This document shows positions 1-9,305 of a DNA stretch of 64,000 nt, in pieces. The notes under the pieces are model-generated. The model was not told the origin of the DNA and did no database searches. It was given only the letters and a program-made list of their open reading frames with translations. The stretch is from NCBI RefSeq assembly GCF_021044825.1, contig NZ_JAJNOC010000013.1, forward strand, positions 62,001-126,000. The letters are read 5' to 3'. The translations under genes and the position numbers were made by a program. How positions within the stretch are numbered: position 1 is the first letter of the stretch; each line of letters opens with the position of its first letter. The DNA is from Massilia phyllostachyos (GTDB lineage Bacteria; Pseudomonadota; Gammaproteobacteria; Burkholderiales; Burkholderiaceae_D).

Positions 1-530
<530 letters not shown>

Positions 531-1718
531 TTACACGAACAGGCGCAGCGCGCGCGTGGAACCCGCGGGGATGTCCGAGCCGTCCATCTCCTCGTAGAAC
601 TCGCTGACCTGGCCCTTGATCTCTTCCAGGGCCGCGTCCGACAGCGGCTGCTCGAAGTCGTCGACGATGGTCCCGTCCAGGCGCATGGTCAGCTCCTTGG
701 CGCACCTCACCATGGCGCCGAAGCCGTCGCGGCTCGGGGCCACGCAGGGCACGTCGAGCAGCAGGGTCAGGCGGCTGGTGGTATCGGCGCCCAGGGTCAC
801 GTTGGTGGACAGGGTGAACAGCACGCCGCCCTCGCCGTCCGGCATCGAGAAGCGGCCGTCAGGACGCACGTCGAAGCCCTGGTTTTCCAGCGCCCCGATC
901 AGGGTCGAGATCGCCCACGGCGCGCCATTCGCCGCCAGGTTCACGCCCAGCTGGGCGTCGTGGCCGGCCACGAAACGGTGCAGGGTGCGCGCCTCGCTCA
1001 TCACCTCGATCATGTCCGGCACTTCCGGCACCGCGCCGATCTCGTCGGCGACCGCGTGCAGGCGCGTGACCAGTTCCGAGTATTCGATTTCGTTCAGGGC
1101 CGTGGTGCGGGTGGCCATCTGGACGCCGGCCTGCAGCTTGGTGTAGACGCCCCCGTGCACGATCGGCTCCCAGTCGCCGCTGACGGCGAAGCCGATGTAG
1201 TGGATCGGCTTGTTGCCGACGCGGCGCAGCTTCTGCAGCGCGGGCAGCAGCTTGTCGCCGCGCACCGCACCTTCGATATTCAGCGGGATGATGCAGTCGA
1301 TCAGCGGGTCGACCAGGCTTTCGGCCAGTTCCGACGGCGGCGTCTCCGGGGTGGTGCCGGGCAGCGGCGCGGCGGGAGTCAGCGAAGCGACCGTGGTCGG
1401 CGCGCGCGGCGCCGCCGGCGCTGCCGGGCCGGCGGCCGGCGCGTCGATTGGCGCCAGCGGATCCCTGGCCAGGCCCGGCTCGACGTCGAGCGGCGCCAGC
1501 GGGGTTTCGGCGCCGAGGTCGAGCACCGGTTCCTGGCGCTCGACGGCGGCCTGCTCGACCGGCGATTCGCTACTGCGCATCAGGACGTCGTCGTGCTCCG
1601 ATGCGAAGGCGCGCTCCACGCTTTTCCTGGCGCGGTGCTCCTGCCACTTGTTGTATACGACGACGCCGACGACGAATACGCCGCCCGCCGCGATCATGCT
1701 CATTTGGAGATCTGTCAT
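531..1718 (-). CDS. zipA: Cell division protein ZipA
   Basis: Inner-membrane anchor that binds FtsZ and stabilises the Z ring. The 395 residues show the expected layout: one N-terminal membrane segment at about residues 5-23, a charged stretch, a Pro/Ala-rich linker at about 60-130, and a globular C-terminal region starting near LVDPLIDCIIPL at about 135. The start overlaps the end of smc by 4 bases (ATGA), so translation is probably coupled. The C-terminal region is longer than the roughly 140-residue FtsZ-binding domain of E. coli ZipA, as in other betaproteobacteria as far as I know. The order smc-zipA-ligA supports the call. Confidence 0.9.
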   Translation of the reverse strand: MTDLQMSMIAAGGVFVVGVVVYNKWQEHRARKSVERAFASEHDDVLMRSSESPVEQAAVERQEPVLDLGAETPLAPLDVEPGLARDPLAPIDAPAAGPAAPAAPRAPTTVASLTPAAPLPGTTPETPPSELAESLVDPLIDCIIPLNIEGAVRGDKLLPALQKLRRVGNKPIHYIGFAVSGDWEPIVHGGVYTKLQAGVQMATRTTALNEIEYSELVTRLHAVADEIGAVPEVPDMIEVMSEARTLHRFVAGHDAQLGVNLAANGAPWAISTLIGALENQGFDVRPDGRFSMPDGEGGVLFTLSTNVTLGADTTSRLTLLLDVPCVAPSRDGFGAMVRCAKELTMRLDGTIVDDFEQPLSDAALEEIKGQVSEFYEEMDGSDIPAGSTRALRLFV

Positions 1719-4700
1719 GCTGCTTGTGCCTCAGTTGCGAAGTGAGCGGCGGACTCCATGTCCACCGCCACGATGCGCGATACGCCCTGCTCCTGCATCG
1801 TCACACCGATCAGTTGGTTGGCCATCTCCATCGCGATCTTGTTGTGCGAGATGAAGAGGAATTGGGTATGGTCCGACATGCGCTTGACCATGCGGCAGAA
1901 GCGCTCGGTATTGGCGTCGTCGAGCGGCGCGTCCACCTCGTCCAGCAGGCAGAACGGCGCCGGGTTCAGGCGGAACATCGAGAACACCAAGGCCGTCGCG
2001 GTGAGCGCTTTCTCGCCGCCGGACAGCAGGTGGATGGTCGCGTTCTTCTTGCCCGGCGGCTGGGCCATCACCTGCACGCCGGCGTCCAGGATCTCGTCGC
2101 CGGTCATGACGAGTTTCGCCTGGCCGCCGCCGAACAGGATCGGGAACAGTTCCGAGAAATGGGTGTTGACCTTGTCGAAGGTGTCCTGCAGCAGGTCGCG
2201 CGTCTCGCGGTCGATGCGGTGGATCGCGTCTTCCAAGGTGGCGATCGCCTCCTGCAGGTCGTTGTTCTGCGAATCGAGGTAGCGCTTGCGCTCGGTGGCC
2301 GTGGCCAGCTCTTCCACCGCCGCCAGGTTCACCGCGCCCAGCGCCGTGATGGCGTTGGTCAGGCGCGTCACCTCGCCCTGCAGGTATTGCGGCTTCATGT
2401 CCGGCGTAAGCTTGTCCGCCAGCTCGGATTCGACCGCGCCGGTGGTGGCCAGCGCTTCGGCGAACTGTTCCTGGTTCAGGCGCGCGGCCTGTTCCTTCAG
2501 CTGCATCTCGGTGATGCGGTCGCGCTGCGGTTGCAGGCTGCGCTCGTTGCCCATGCGCGCTTCCTCGAGCCCGCGCAGCTGCTGGGTGATCTGGTCCAGT
2601 TCGTGGCGCGCATCGGCCAGGGCGCGCTCCTGGGTGGAACGGCAGTCCAGCAGTTCCTGCAAGCCTTCGTGGGCGGTGCCGGATTCCAGCGCTTCGAGTT
2701 CGAGCCTGCCCGCGCCGAGGCTGGCGCCGACCTGCTCGGCCTGCTGGCTGGCGGTGGCGATGGTGCGCCGCAGTTCCTCGATGCGGGCGCGCTGGGCGCG
2801 TTCGGCGAACTGCGCTTCCTGGGCGGCGCGCTCGAGGTCGCGCAGCTTCTGGCGCGCGTCGTTCAGGGCCTGCTCTTTTTCCATGAAGGCGGTCTGGCCA
2901 TCTTCGTGGGCGCCCTGCAGCTCGGCCAGTTCCATGTCGAGCTGTTCGAATTCCTGCTCGGCTTCCGCCGACAGCTGGCGCTGCTCGGCTTCCTGGGCGG
3001 CGATCTCCGACAGGTCGGCCGCGATCTGGCCGCTCCTCTGGTTGAAGCGCGCCTCGATCTCGCTTTGCTTGAGCACCTCGATCTGCAGCGCGTGCACCTC
3101 GCGCGTGAGCGACGCGACGCGCTGGCGCGCATCCTGCAAACGGCGCGTCAGGTCGCTCACCGCCGCATCGGCGCGGGTCGCGCGGCTGCGCGCTTCGTCG
3201 GCCAGGAGCGCCTGTGCCCGCAGCTGTTTGCCGATGTTGTCGATCTCGTGCTGGCGCGCCAGCATGCCGTCCTGCTCCGCATCCGGCGCGTGGAAGCGCA
3301 CGCTCGATGCGGTCACCAGGTGGCCCTGGCGCGTGACGAAGGCGCCGCCCGGCGGCAACTGGCCGCGGCTGGCGAAGGCCTCGGCGGCATCTTGCGCCAC
3401 GTAGACGTGGTGCAGCCAGTCGTTCAGCACCCCGCGCAGGCCCGGGTCGTTCAGGCGCAGCAGGCTGGCAAAGGGTTTTAGCCCGGTGACGGCAACAATC
3501 GCAGGAGCGGCCGGCGTTGGCGAATACAGCGCCAGGCGCGCGGGCGGCGCGTCGTTGAAGAAGGCCTTGGCCCAGTCCAGGTTCGACAGTTCCAGCGCGG
3601 CCGAGCGCTCGCGCAGCACGGCTTCCAGCGCGGTCTCCCAGCCTTCTTCGACGTCGAGCTTCTGCCACAGGCGCGGCAGGCCGCCCAGCTCGTGCTTCTC
3701 GAGCCAGGGCTGGACCTTGCCCTGGGTCTGGACCCGGTCCTGCATCTGGCGCAGCGCGCTCAATCTCGCTTCGAGCTGGGCGCTGGCCGCGCTTTCCTGC
3801 GCCACCAGGGCGTGCGCGTCCTTGCGCTCCTGCTCGACCGCATCCTGGCGTGAGGTCGCATCGTCCAGCAGCATCGTCTGCTCTTCCAGCGCCATCTGCT
3901 GTTCTTCGAGCTGCATGCGCAGGTTGTCGAGCGTGGCGCTGTCCGGCAGGTTCAGGCCATTCCTCTCTTGCTGCAGGCGCTCGCGCCGGCTCGCCAGGTT
4001 CGTCAGGATGCCGGCGGCGTTGCGCTGGTGGGCGCTGGCCAGTTCGATGCGCTGCTGGACGGCCATGATGCGCGCGCGCGATTCGTTGGAGCGTTCCTGC
4101 GACTGGCGCCACACGGCTTCCAGCTCCGGCACCCGTTCGCCGGCCGCTTCCACCGCGATCTGCGCGCCTTCGGCCTTCGCGCCCAGCTCTTCCAGCGTCA
4201 TCCCGGCTTCGTCGAGCTGCTCTTCGAGTTCCTGGCGCTGGTTCAGCCACTGGTCGCGCTGGGCCGTCAGGGTGCCGAGCTGGTTCTGCAGCCGCGTGCG
4301 CGACTCGACCACGAACTTGATCTGCGCTTCCAGGCTGCCGATCTCGGAATTGGTCTGGTACAGGGCGCCTTGCGCGGTGTGCAGGCGGTCGCCGATCGCG
4401 AAGTGCGACTGGCGCATGTGTTCGAGTTCGACTTCGACATTGCGCAGCTTGGCCGTCTGCGCCTCGAGCGCTGTCTGCGCTACCTCGACTTCGCGGAAGA
4501 ACTTCAGTTGCTCCGCCTTGGCTTCGTTCTTGCGCAGCAGCCAGAGGAGCTTCTGTTTTTCTTCCTGGTCGGCCTGCAACTGGTGGAAGCGGTTCGCCAC
4601 CGCCGCCTGGGCTTCGAGCTTTTCCAGGTTGGCGTTCAGTTCGCGCAGGATGTCCTCGACCCGCAGCAGGTTCTCGCGCGTGTCGGACAGCCGGTTCTCG

Positions 4701-5239
4701 GTCTCGCGGCGGCGTTCCTTGTACTTGGAGACGCCGGCCGCCTCTTCCAGGAACACGCGCAGCTCTTCGGGACGCGATTCGATGATGCGCGCGATCATGC
4801 CCTGGCCGATGATCGCGTAGGCGCGCGGGCCCAGGCCCGTGCCGAGGAAGATGTCCTGGATGTCGCGCCGGCGCACCGGCTGGCCGTTGATGTAGTAGGT
4901 CGAGGTGCCGTCGCGCGTCAGCGTACGCTTGACCGCGATCTCGGCATACTGGCCCCACTGGCCGGACGCCTTGCCGTCGCTGTTGTCGAACACCAGTTCG
5001 ACCGAGGCGCGGCCCGAGGGCTTGCGGTGGGTGGAGCCGTTGAAGATGACGTCCTGCATCGACTCGCCGCGCAGCTCCGACGCCTTGGATTCGCCCAGCA
5101 CCCAGCGCACGGCGTCGATGATGTTCGACTTGCCGCAACCGTTCGGGCCGACCACGCCCACGAGCTGGCCGGGCACCTGGAAATTGGTGGGATCGACGAA
5201 AGACTTAAATCCCGACAATTTGATGGAGGAGAGGCGCAC
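1715..5239 (-). CDS. smc: Chromosome partition protein SMC
   Basis: ATPase of the condensin complex that compacts and segregates the chromosome, acting with ScpA and ScpB. The 1,174-residue protein has a Walker A motif (GPNGCGKS, residues 31-38) at the N terminus. Two long Gln/Glu/Ala-rich coiled coils surround a hinge in the middle. At the C terminus are the ABC signature LLSGGEKA (about 1071) and the Walker B/D-loop LLDEVDAPLDDAN (about 1098). The start is GTG at 5239, and only a weak ribosome site is visible. A TATGAT -10 element and a 12-bp palindrome lie 36-75 bases upstream. It is the first gene of the smc-zipA-ligA run. Confidence 0.96.
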   Translation of the reverse strand: MRLSSIKLSGFKSFVDPTNFQVPGQLVGVVGPNGCGKSNIIDAVRWVLGESKASELRGESMQDVIFNGSTHRKPSGRASVELVFDNSDGKASGQWGQYAEIAVKRTLTRDGTSTYYINGQPVRRRDIQDIFLGTGLGPRAYAIIGQGMIARIIESRPEELRVFLEEAAGVSKYKERRRETENRLSDTRENLLRVEDILRELNANLEKLEAQAAVANRFHQLQADQEEKQKLLWLLRKNEAKAEQLKFFREVEVAQTALEAQTAKLRNVEVELEHMRQSHFAIGDRLHTAQGALYQTNSEIGSLEAQIKFVVESRTRLQNQLGTLTAQRDQWLNQRQELEEQLDEAGMTLEELGAKAEGAQIAVEAAGERVPELEAVWRQSQERSNESRARIMAVQQRIELASAHQRNAAGILTNLASRRERLQQERNGLNLPDSATLDNLRMQLEEQQMALEEQTMLLDDATSRQDAVEQERKDAHALVAQESAASAQLEARLSALRQMQDRVQTQGKVQPWLEKHELGGLPRLWQKLDVEEGWETALEAVLRERSAALELSNLDWAKAFFNDAPPARLALYSPTPAAPAIVAVTGLKPFASLLRLNDPGLRGVLNDWLHHVYVAQDAAEAFASRGQLPPGGAFVTRQGHLVTASSVRFHAPDAEQDGMLARQHEIDNIGKQLRAQALLADEARSRATRADAAVSDLTRRLQDARQRVASLTREVHALQIEVLKQSEIEARFNQRSGQIAADLSEIAAQEAEQRQLSAEAEQEFEQLDMELAELQGAHEDGQTAFMEKEQALNDARQKLRDLERAAQEAQFAERAQRARIEELRRTIATASQQAEQVGASLGAGRLELEALESGTAHEGLQELLDCRSTQERALADARHELDQITQQLRGLEEARMGNERSLQPQRDRITEMQLKEQAARLNQEQFAEALATTGAVESELADKLTPDMKPQYLQGEVTRLTNAITALGAVNLAAVEELATATERKRYLDSQNNDLQEAIATLEDAIHRIDRETRDLLQDTFDKVNTHFSELFPILFGGGQAKLVMTGDEILDAGVQVMAQPPGKKNATIHLLSGGEKALTATALVFSMFRLNPAPFCLLDEVDAPLDDANTERFCRMVKRMSDHTQFLFISHNKIAMEMANQLIGVTMQEQGVSRIVAVDMESAAHFATEAQAA

Positions 5240-5274
5240 GTGCTGGAGAAAGCGATGGAGTCGTCAAAGGCCCC

Positions 5275-5313
5275 ATCATACCATCTGTTGCGTAGCTTTC
5301 AGCCAATATTGGC
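5275..5313 (-). promoter_or_regulatory. Candidate smc promoter with palindromic operator
   Basis: On the minus strand TATGAT (5275-5280) is a good -10 hexamer placed about 36 bases before the smc start. No good -35 is seen. The -35 position overlaps the perfect 12-bp palindrome GCCAATATTGGC at 5302-5313, which could be an operator. It lies in the 91-base gap between the DUF1631 gene and smc. Function is inferred from position only. Confidence 0.35.
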
Positions 5314-5330
5314 CTTGCGAACCCGACAAT

Positions 5331-7685
5331 TCAGGATGCGGCTTGCATGGGGCCGTGGCTGGCGTCGTTCATGGCCGCCTCCCCCGCCGCCTGGGTCAGC
5401 ACGCGGCCGACCACGCCCTCGGGCGCCAGCACCCGGATGCTGCCGGCGCGGAAGCCGTCGAGCAGGCGCTCGGCCGGCAGCGAAAACGCCTCCTTCTTGC
5501 CGGCGCCGGAGAAGATGAACAGGGTGCGCAAGGGGCTGACCCAGGCCAGCTTGAGCTTGCGGATGCCTTCCTTGCCGTTGAACTCGACCCGCATGCCGCG
5601 CACCAGCGCGGCCAGCGAGGCGGCCGCCGGGTCTTTCTGGCGCTCTTCCTGCACCGCCTCTTCCTGTGCGGCGGCCTGCTCCTGGGCGATGCGGCGCATG
5701 GCGTCCTGCTGGGCCGCTTCCACGGCGAGCTCCAGCTGGCGCTCGGGCGACACTTCGATCGGCGCGCGCACGATGCTGGCGTGGCACTCGGCCAGTTCGG
5801 CGAAGAACTGCAGGCGCTCGGCGTCCTGCCACCTGGTGGCGTCGAGCCATTTGTTGAGGGTGGTGAGCAGCCCCGGCAGGCGGCTGATGAGCGCCTTGCG
5901 CTCTTCGTTGGTGGCCTTGGGCTTGACGCTCCAGATCAGCTCATCCATGGCGCGGGTGGCGTTGTCGATGGCGCCGGGCTTGCTATCCTCGATGGTGTAG
6001 GCCAGGGTGAGCACCGGGGTCCAGCGCTGTTCCAGGAAGGCGCCGACCAGGGCCACCACCTGCTCGCCGGCCAGGCGCGTCGCCACCGCCTTCTTTGCCG
6101 AACGGGTCGCGGCGGCCTGCTTCTCCTGGCGCGTGGCCTGGGCGATCGGGCCGGCAATCGCGCGCTCCTCGATGCGCTCACGCTCGGCGATGCCGGCCTC
6201 GAGTTCGGCCACCGCGGCGGCGAACGCTTCCGGCTGCGCTTGCTGGCGCACCTTCTCGACGCCGCGGCGCATCGCGCGGTAGACCGGATCGTCCTCGCCG
6301 CCCTGCTGCTCCCAGCCGACGTTCGACAGCAGGTCGAGCATGCGCCGCGCCGGGTGCTGCTCCTCGAAGAAGAAGCTGCGGTCCTTCAGGGCCGCCTTCA
6401 GCACCGGCACCTGCAGGAAGGCGATCAGCTCGCGCGTCTCCTGGGGGATCGATTCGTCCAGCAGCACGGTCTCGAAGATCCGCGACAGCAGGTCGAGCGT
6501 GGTCTCGTCGCCGCGCGACAGGCTGCCCTGGGGCAGGCTTTGTTTCAGGCGCGGCAGGTAGAAGACGTCCTGGGCTGGGGTGGAAGCCTGTGCGGCGGCC
6601 TGCGCGGCGGGCACGGTGGCGAAGCCGCCGGCCGCGAGTTTTTCCAGCACCTCGATCAGCGGCGCGGGGATGGCGGCCATGGGGACGCCGGCCGGGGCGG
6701 CCACGCCCGCCGGGACGAACTGCGTGGCCACGTGCTGGCCGGCCGCCTGGCCTGGCGCGCCCTGCGCTGCGGTCTGCGGGCCGGCTTGCGGCGCCGGATT
6801 CGGCGCCATCGTCGGCGCCGGCGCGGCGACCGCGAAACCGGCCGCCCCGCTCGGCCGCCAGCCGCCGCTGCCCTGCGGCAGGTTGGCGATCAGCGGAATA
6901 TCGAGGTCGGCGCCCGGGGCCGCATCGGCGCCGCCGAACAGCTGGCGCAGGCCTTCGCTGACGGCCGCGTCGCGGCGCGCGCGGGCGGCCCTGGCGGCGG
7001 CGCTGTCGTCGGTCTTGGCGAAGCGCTCGGCGCCGCGCGCGGGTTTGAGCTTGTCGGCCAGCAGCTCGAGCAGGGGACCGAACTCGAACACCACACCCTG
7101 GCGCAGCAGCGGCAGGATCAGTTCGTGCGAACCGGTATCGGGCTCGAACTCGCGCCAGGCGTCCTGCAGGGCGCGCAGGAAGACCTCGGGGCGGAAAGGA
7201 TTGTGCGAGGCGCGCACCAGGTCGCGCCCCAGCAGCAGGCCGAGGCGCACGCCCAGGCCGGCGAGGGGTTCGGAACAGGCGATGTCGAAGGGACGGCTGA
7301 TGCCGGAGAAAGCGACCTGGTCGTCCATCTCTTCCATCGGCACCAGGCTCAGGGTCAGGGGCGCTTGTTTGACCTGCTTGTTATTGGCGGGCAGGAGCAG
7401 CGCGGCTTCCTTGCGCAGGGCCAGCTCGATGCCGGTCGAGGCCAGGTGCACGTAAGCGTAGGAATTGTCCTTGAGGAGATTGCCGGAACGGATGCGCCGT
7501 ACGGCGAGCCCGGTGTCGGTGCCGGCGGCGGTCATGTCGAGCAGCAGCGCCGACATGCGCTGCACCACGTCGGGCAGCGCCTCGGTGGCGTGGGTGGCGG
7601 CCACGGCGACAAGCTCGTCCAGCGCTGCCTGCTGCGCAGCGGCGGCCTTGCGGACTGCGGGTGTCTGGGCGGTGGAGCTGTCCAT
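5331..7685 (-). CDS. DUF1631 family protein
   Basis: Large protein (784 residues) matching the DUF1631 family of beta- and gammaproteobacteria by overall sequence character. The family is of unknown function, and I recall members being mislabelled thymidine phosphorylase. It is mostly helical and soluble, with no signal peptide or membrane segment. A Pro/Ala-rich low-complexity stretch lies in about residues 285-370. The C-terminal ~110 residues (from about RVEFNGKEGIRKLKL) look like a separate small beta domain, possibly PilZ-like. It is a single gene, with smc 91 bases downstream on the same strand. No function is claimed. Confidence 0.8.
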   Translation of the reverse strand: MDSSTAQTPAVRKAAAAQQAALDELVAVAATHATEALPDVVQRMSALLLDMTAAGTDTGLAVRRIRSGNLLKDNSYAYVHLASTGIELALRKEAALLLPANNKQVKQAPLTLSLVPMEEMDDQVAFSGISRPFDIACSEPLAGLGVRLGLLLGRDLVRASHNPFRPEVFLRALQDAWREFEPDTGSHELILPLLRQGVVFEFGPLLELLADKLKPARGAERFAKTDDSAAARAARARRDAAVSEGLRQLFGGADAAPGADLDIPLIANLPQGSGGWRPSGAAGFAVAAPAPTMAPNPAPQAGPQTAAQGAPGQAAGQHVATQFVPAGVAAPAGVPMAAIPAPLIEVLEKLAAGGFATVPAAQAAAQASTPAQDVFYLPRLKQSLPQGSLSRGDETTLDLLSRIFETVLLDESIPQETRELIAFLQVPVLKAALKDRSFFFEEQHPARRMLDLLSNVGWEQQGGEDDPVYRAMRRGVEKVRQQAQPEAFAAAVAELEAGIAERERIEERAIAGPIAQATRQEKQAAATRSAKKAVATRLAGEQVVALVGAFLEQRWTPVLTLAYTIEDSKPGAIDNATRAMDELIWSVKPKATNEERKALISRLPGLLTTLNKWLDATRWQDAERLQFFAELAECHASIVRAPIEVSPERQLELAVEAAQQDAMRRIAQEQAAAQEEAVQEERQKDPAAASLAALVRGMRVEFNGKEGIRKLKLAWVSPLRTLFIFSGAGKKEAFSLPAERLLDGFRAGSIRVLAPEGVVGRVLTQAAGEAAMNDASHGPMQAAS

Positions 7686-7802
7686 GGGCGTGACCGAAGG
7701 GGGTTTCTGTCATTGTGCCACATAATTTCCACATGGCAATAGGAATCGTGCAAATCGTCGCAGTTTTGCAAGTGCGGGGCAGTGCCGGGTCAGATTTCTT
7801 TC

Positions 7803-7881
7803 CTTGAGTTTGTCCTCAAGCGTCCTACACTGGATCACGCCAAGGTCCGATGGCGGTTCATCATTACGGCAAGCATGATGA
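7803..7881 (+). promoter_or_regulatory. Candidate promoter, dyad and leader hairpin for the KGG protein gene
   Basis: TTGAGT (7804-7809), a 16-base spacer and TACACT (7826-7831) form a plausible sigma-70 promoter, giving a leader of about 120 bases. A perfect 6-bp dyad CTTGAG/CTCAAG (7803-7808 and 7815-7820) overlaps the -35 element and could be an operator. A second inverted repeat, TCATCAT/ATGATGA (7858-7864 and 7875-7881), would fold in the leader RNA. Confidence 0.4.
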
Positions 7882-7958
7882 GTCACCGGACACGCCACGG
7901 CGCCCCGTCGGTGGCACGGCAAGTCAGGGTCTTTCCCTCACATTGAAAGGAATAGCAC

Positions 7959-8159
7959 ATGGTCTCGAATCAAGGTAAATCCAAGCAGGGCGGCAACGCC
8001 AAACAACAGTCGGAAGCCGGTCGCCAGGGCGGCAGCAAGCAGTCGGGCTCCGGCTCGGGTTCGCGTTCGGGCGGTGGCAGCGGCGGCGTCCAGGGCGGCA
8101 CGCCGGAACAGCACGCCGAGGCTGGCCGCCAGAGCCACAAGAACGACAAGAACCGCTGA
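7959..8159 (+). CDS. KGG-repeat stress-induced small protein
   Basis: A 66-residue, very hydrophilic, Gly/Ser/Gln-rich protein with two copies of the KGG-type motif: GNAKQQSEAGRQGGSKQ near residue 12 and GGTPEQHAEAGRQSHKN near residue 47. These motifs occur in YciG-like and other stress-induced bacterial proteins (KGG domain, PF10685), thought to behave like intrinsically disordered protectants. The start ATG has GAAAGGA about 9 bases upstream. The gene has its own candidate promoter and a strong hairpin just after the stop, so it is monocistronic. Its biochemical role is unknown. Confidence 0.8.
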   Translation: MVSNQGKSKQGGNAKQQSEAGRQGGSKQSGSGSGSRSGGGSGGVQGGTPEQHAEAGRQSHKNDKNR

Positions 8160-8181
8160 ACGCTCGATCAATGGTCCCGTT

Positions 8182-8207
8182 GGCCCACCGTCGCAAGGCG
8201 GTGGGCC
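8182..8207 (+). terminator. Hairpin terminator of the KGG gene
   Basis: Perfect 9-bp stem GGCCCACCG/CGGTGGGCC (8182-8190 and 8199-8207) with an 8-base loop, followed by TGTTCATTT. The T-rich tail is also the site where the IS element inserted. Confidence 0.7.
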
Positions 8208-8208
8208 T

Positions 8209-8216
8209 GTTCATTT
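8209..8216. repeat. Target-site duplication, left copy of IS
   Basis: GTTCATTT directly abuts the left inverted repeat. The right copy at 9293-9300 is TTTCATTT, a 7 of 8 match. Eight-base duplications are usual for IS1595-family elements. Confidence 0.75.
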
Positions 8217-8253
8217 GGCTGTGTTCGCGTTAACTATGCATTCACAGCCACTT

Positions 8254-9216
8254 TCACTGGATTTGTCGTACCGCAGCACCTAGCCACTGCGCTGGTGTAC
8301 GCAACGCGTGCGCATCCAGTAATCGCTGCCACCCCGAATAATTCGCCAGGTAGCGGCTGGCCACGCCCTTGAAGCGCACCAGCCAGTTCTTGAAGCGGCT
8401 GTGCCAGCCGTTCACGTTCTGGATGTGGATCGCGCCGCGTGCGCGCCGGCCCGCCCGCACGTTGATGGATTCGTGCATGATTCCGGCGTCGAGGGCAAAC
8501 CGGACATAGGCCGCTGCGCCATCGCTGATGAGCAGCCCGTCGCCCGGCAGCACCGGCTGCAGGCAGGTATGTAATTGCGCAGCGGTCACGGGACCACGTC
8601 CGGTATGAAAGTCCAGCGTCGTGCCGATGCGGTCACGCGCCACCAGCAGGCAATCATGCTCGCGGTTGATGCCGCGCCGCCGGGCCGCGCCACCACGCTT
8701 GCGCGGCGGGCGCGACAAGGTGCGCGAACCCTTCTGCGATTCGAGGCGGTAGGTTTCGTCGGCCTCCACGATTCCCGTCAATGCTGCGGGCCGGTGCCGG
8801 GCGGCGCCCGGCGCGAATCGGTGGCGCCAGCGAAAACTCGTCGTGCGATGCACGCCGGTCGCGAGCGCCGCGTCGCGCACGGTGCGCGATTCCAGCAAAC
8901 ACTTGATATAAGGCAGCCAGCACTCGCGCTTGCGCAGCCGGGCCAGCGGCGTGCCGGTCAGCGCATTGAAGGAGCGGCGACAACCCAGGCAGCGATAACG
9001 CTGCAGGCCGCTGGCGAAGCCGGAGCGGTGCAAACGCGCGCAAGCACAATGTGGACAGGGCCGGCCTGCCGCGGCCGCTTCAATGAGCGCCAGGCAATCG
9101 GCCGGGTCGCGGATGCTGTCGAGCCAGTCGCGCAGCCGGGCCAGATCGGTGCTGGACAATGGCGCGGCGGTCAGAAAAGCAAACAATTCGTCGAAGCGCG
9201 GGCCTTGCATCGTCAC
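8254..9216 (-). CDS. IS1595-family (ISXO2-like) transposase
   Basis: A 320-residue transposase. An N-terminal zinc ribbon (CPHC at 54-57, CLGC at 76-79) with the typical RYRC...F..LTGT pattern is followed by a helix-turn-helix region and a DDE-like catalytic core: D153 (EADETY), D232 (SDGAAAY) and the block QNVNGWHSRFK. In that block the expected Glu is Asn269, followed by Lys276. An Asn here (DDNK) is, as I recall, described for parts of the IS1595 family, so it need not mean inactivity. The frame is complete and lies fully inside the inverted repeats. ATG at 9216 or 9210 could be the start. Confidence 0.9.
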   Translation of the reverse strand: MTMQGPRFDELFAFLTAAPLSSTDLARLRDWLDSIRDPADCLALIEAAAAGRPCPHCACARLHRSGFASGLQRYRCLGCRRSFNALTGTPLARLRKRECWLPYIKCLLESRTVRDAALATGVHRTTSFRWRHRFAPGAARHRPAALTGIVEADETYRLESQKGSRTLSRPPRKRGGAARRRGINREHDCLLVARDRIGTTLDFHTGRGPVTAAQLHTCLQPVLPGDGLLISDGAAAYVRFALDAGIMHESINVRAGRRARGAIHIQNVNGWHSRFKNWLVRFKGVASRYLANYSGWQRLLDAHALRTPAQWLGAAVRQIQ

Positions 9217-9279
9217 TCCAGATGAGTTAACTCGACGATGCGTAGGACTCCGACAACGCGATTTGGTTCACCTACCTAT

Positions 9280-9292
9280 CGCGAACACAGCC
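9280..9292. repeat. Right terminal inverted repeat of IS
   Basis: CGCGAACACAGCC is the exact reverse complement of the left end at 8217-8229. It is followed by the duplicated target TTTCATTT at 9293-9300. Confidence 0.9.
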
Positions 9293-9305
9293 TTTCATTT
9301 CCCGG

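Larger units (their letters stand above)
8217..9292. mobile_element. IS1595-family insertion sequence, 1,076 bp
   Basis: Bounded by 13-bp perfect terminal inverted repeats (GGCTGTGTTCGCG at 8217-8229 and its complement at 9280-9292) and an 8-bp flanking duplication with one mismatch. It carries one intact transposase gene on the minus strand and no passenger gene. It sits in the spacer between the KGG gene and the convergent ClpP-like gene, so no gene is disrupted. The single mismatch in the duplication suggests the insertion is not brand new. No other copy is seen in the window. Confidence 0.9.

Noticed and set aside
1731-5138. Open frame of 1,135 codons on the same strand as smc in another frame
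   Set aside because: Arg/Ala/Pro-rich shadow of smc, with no ribosome site and no homology.
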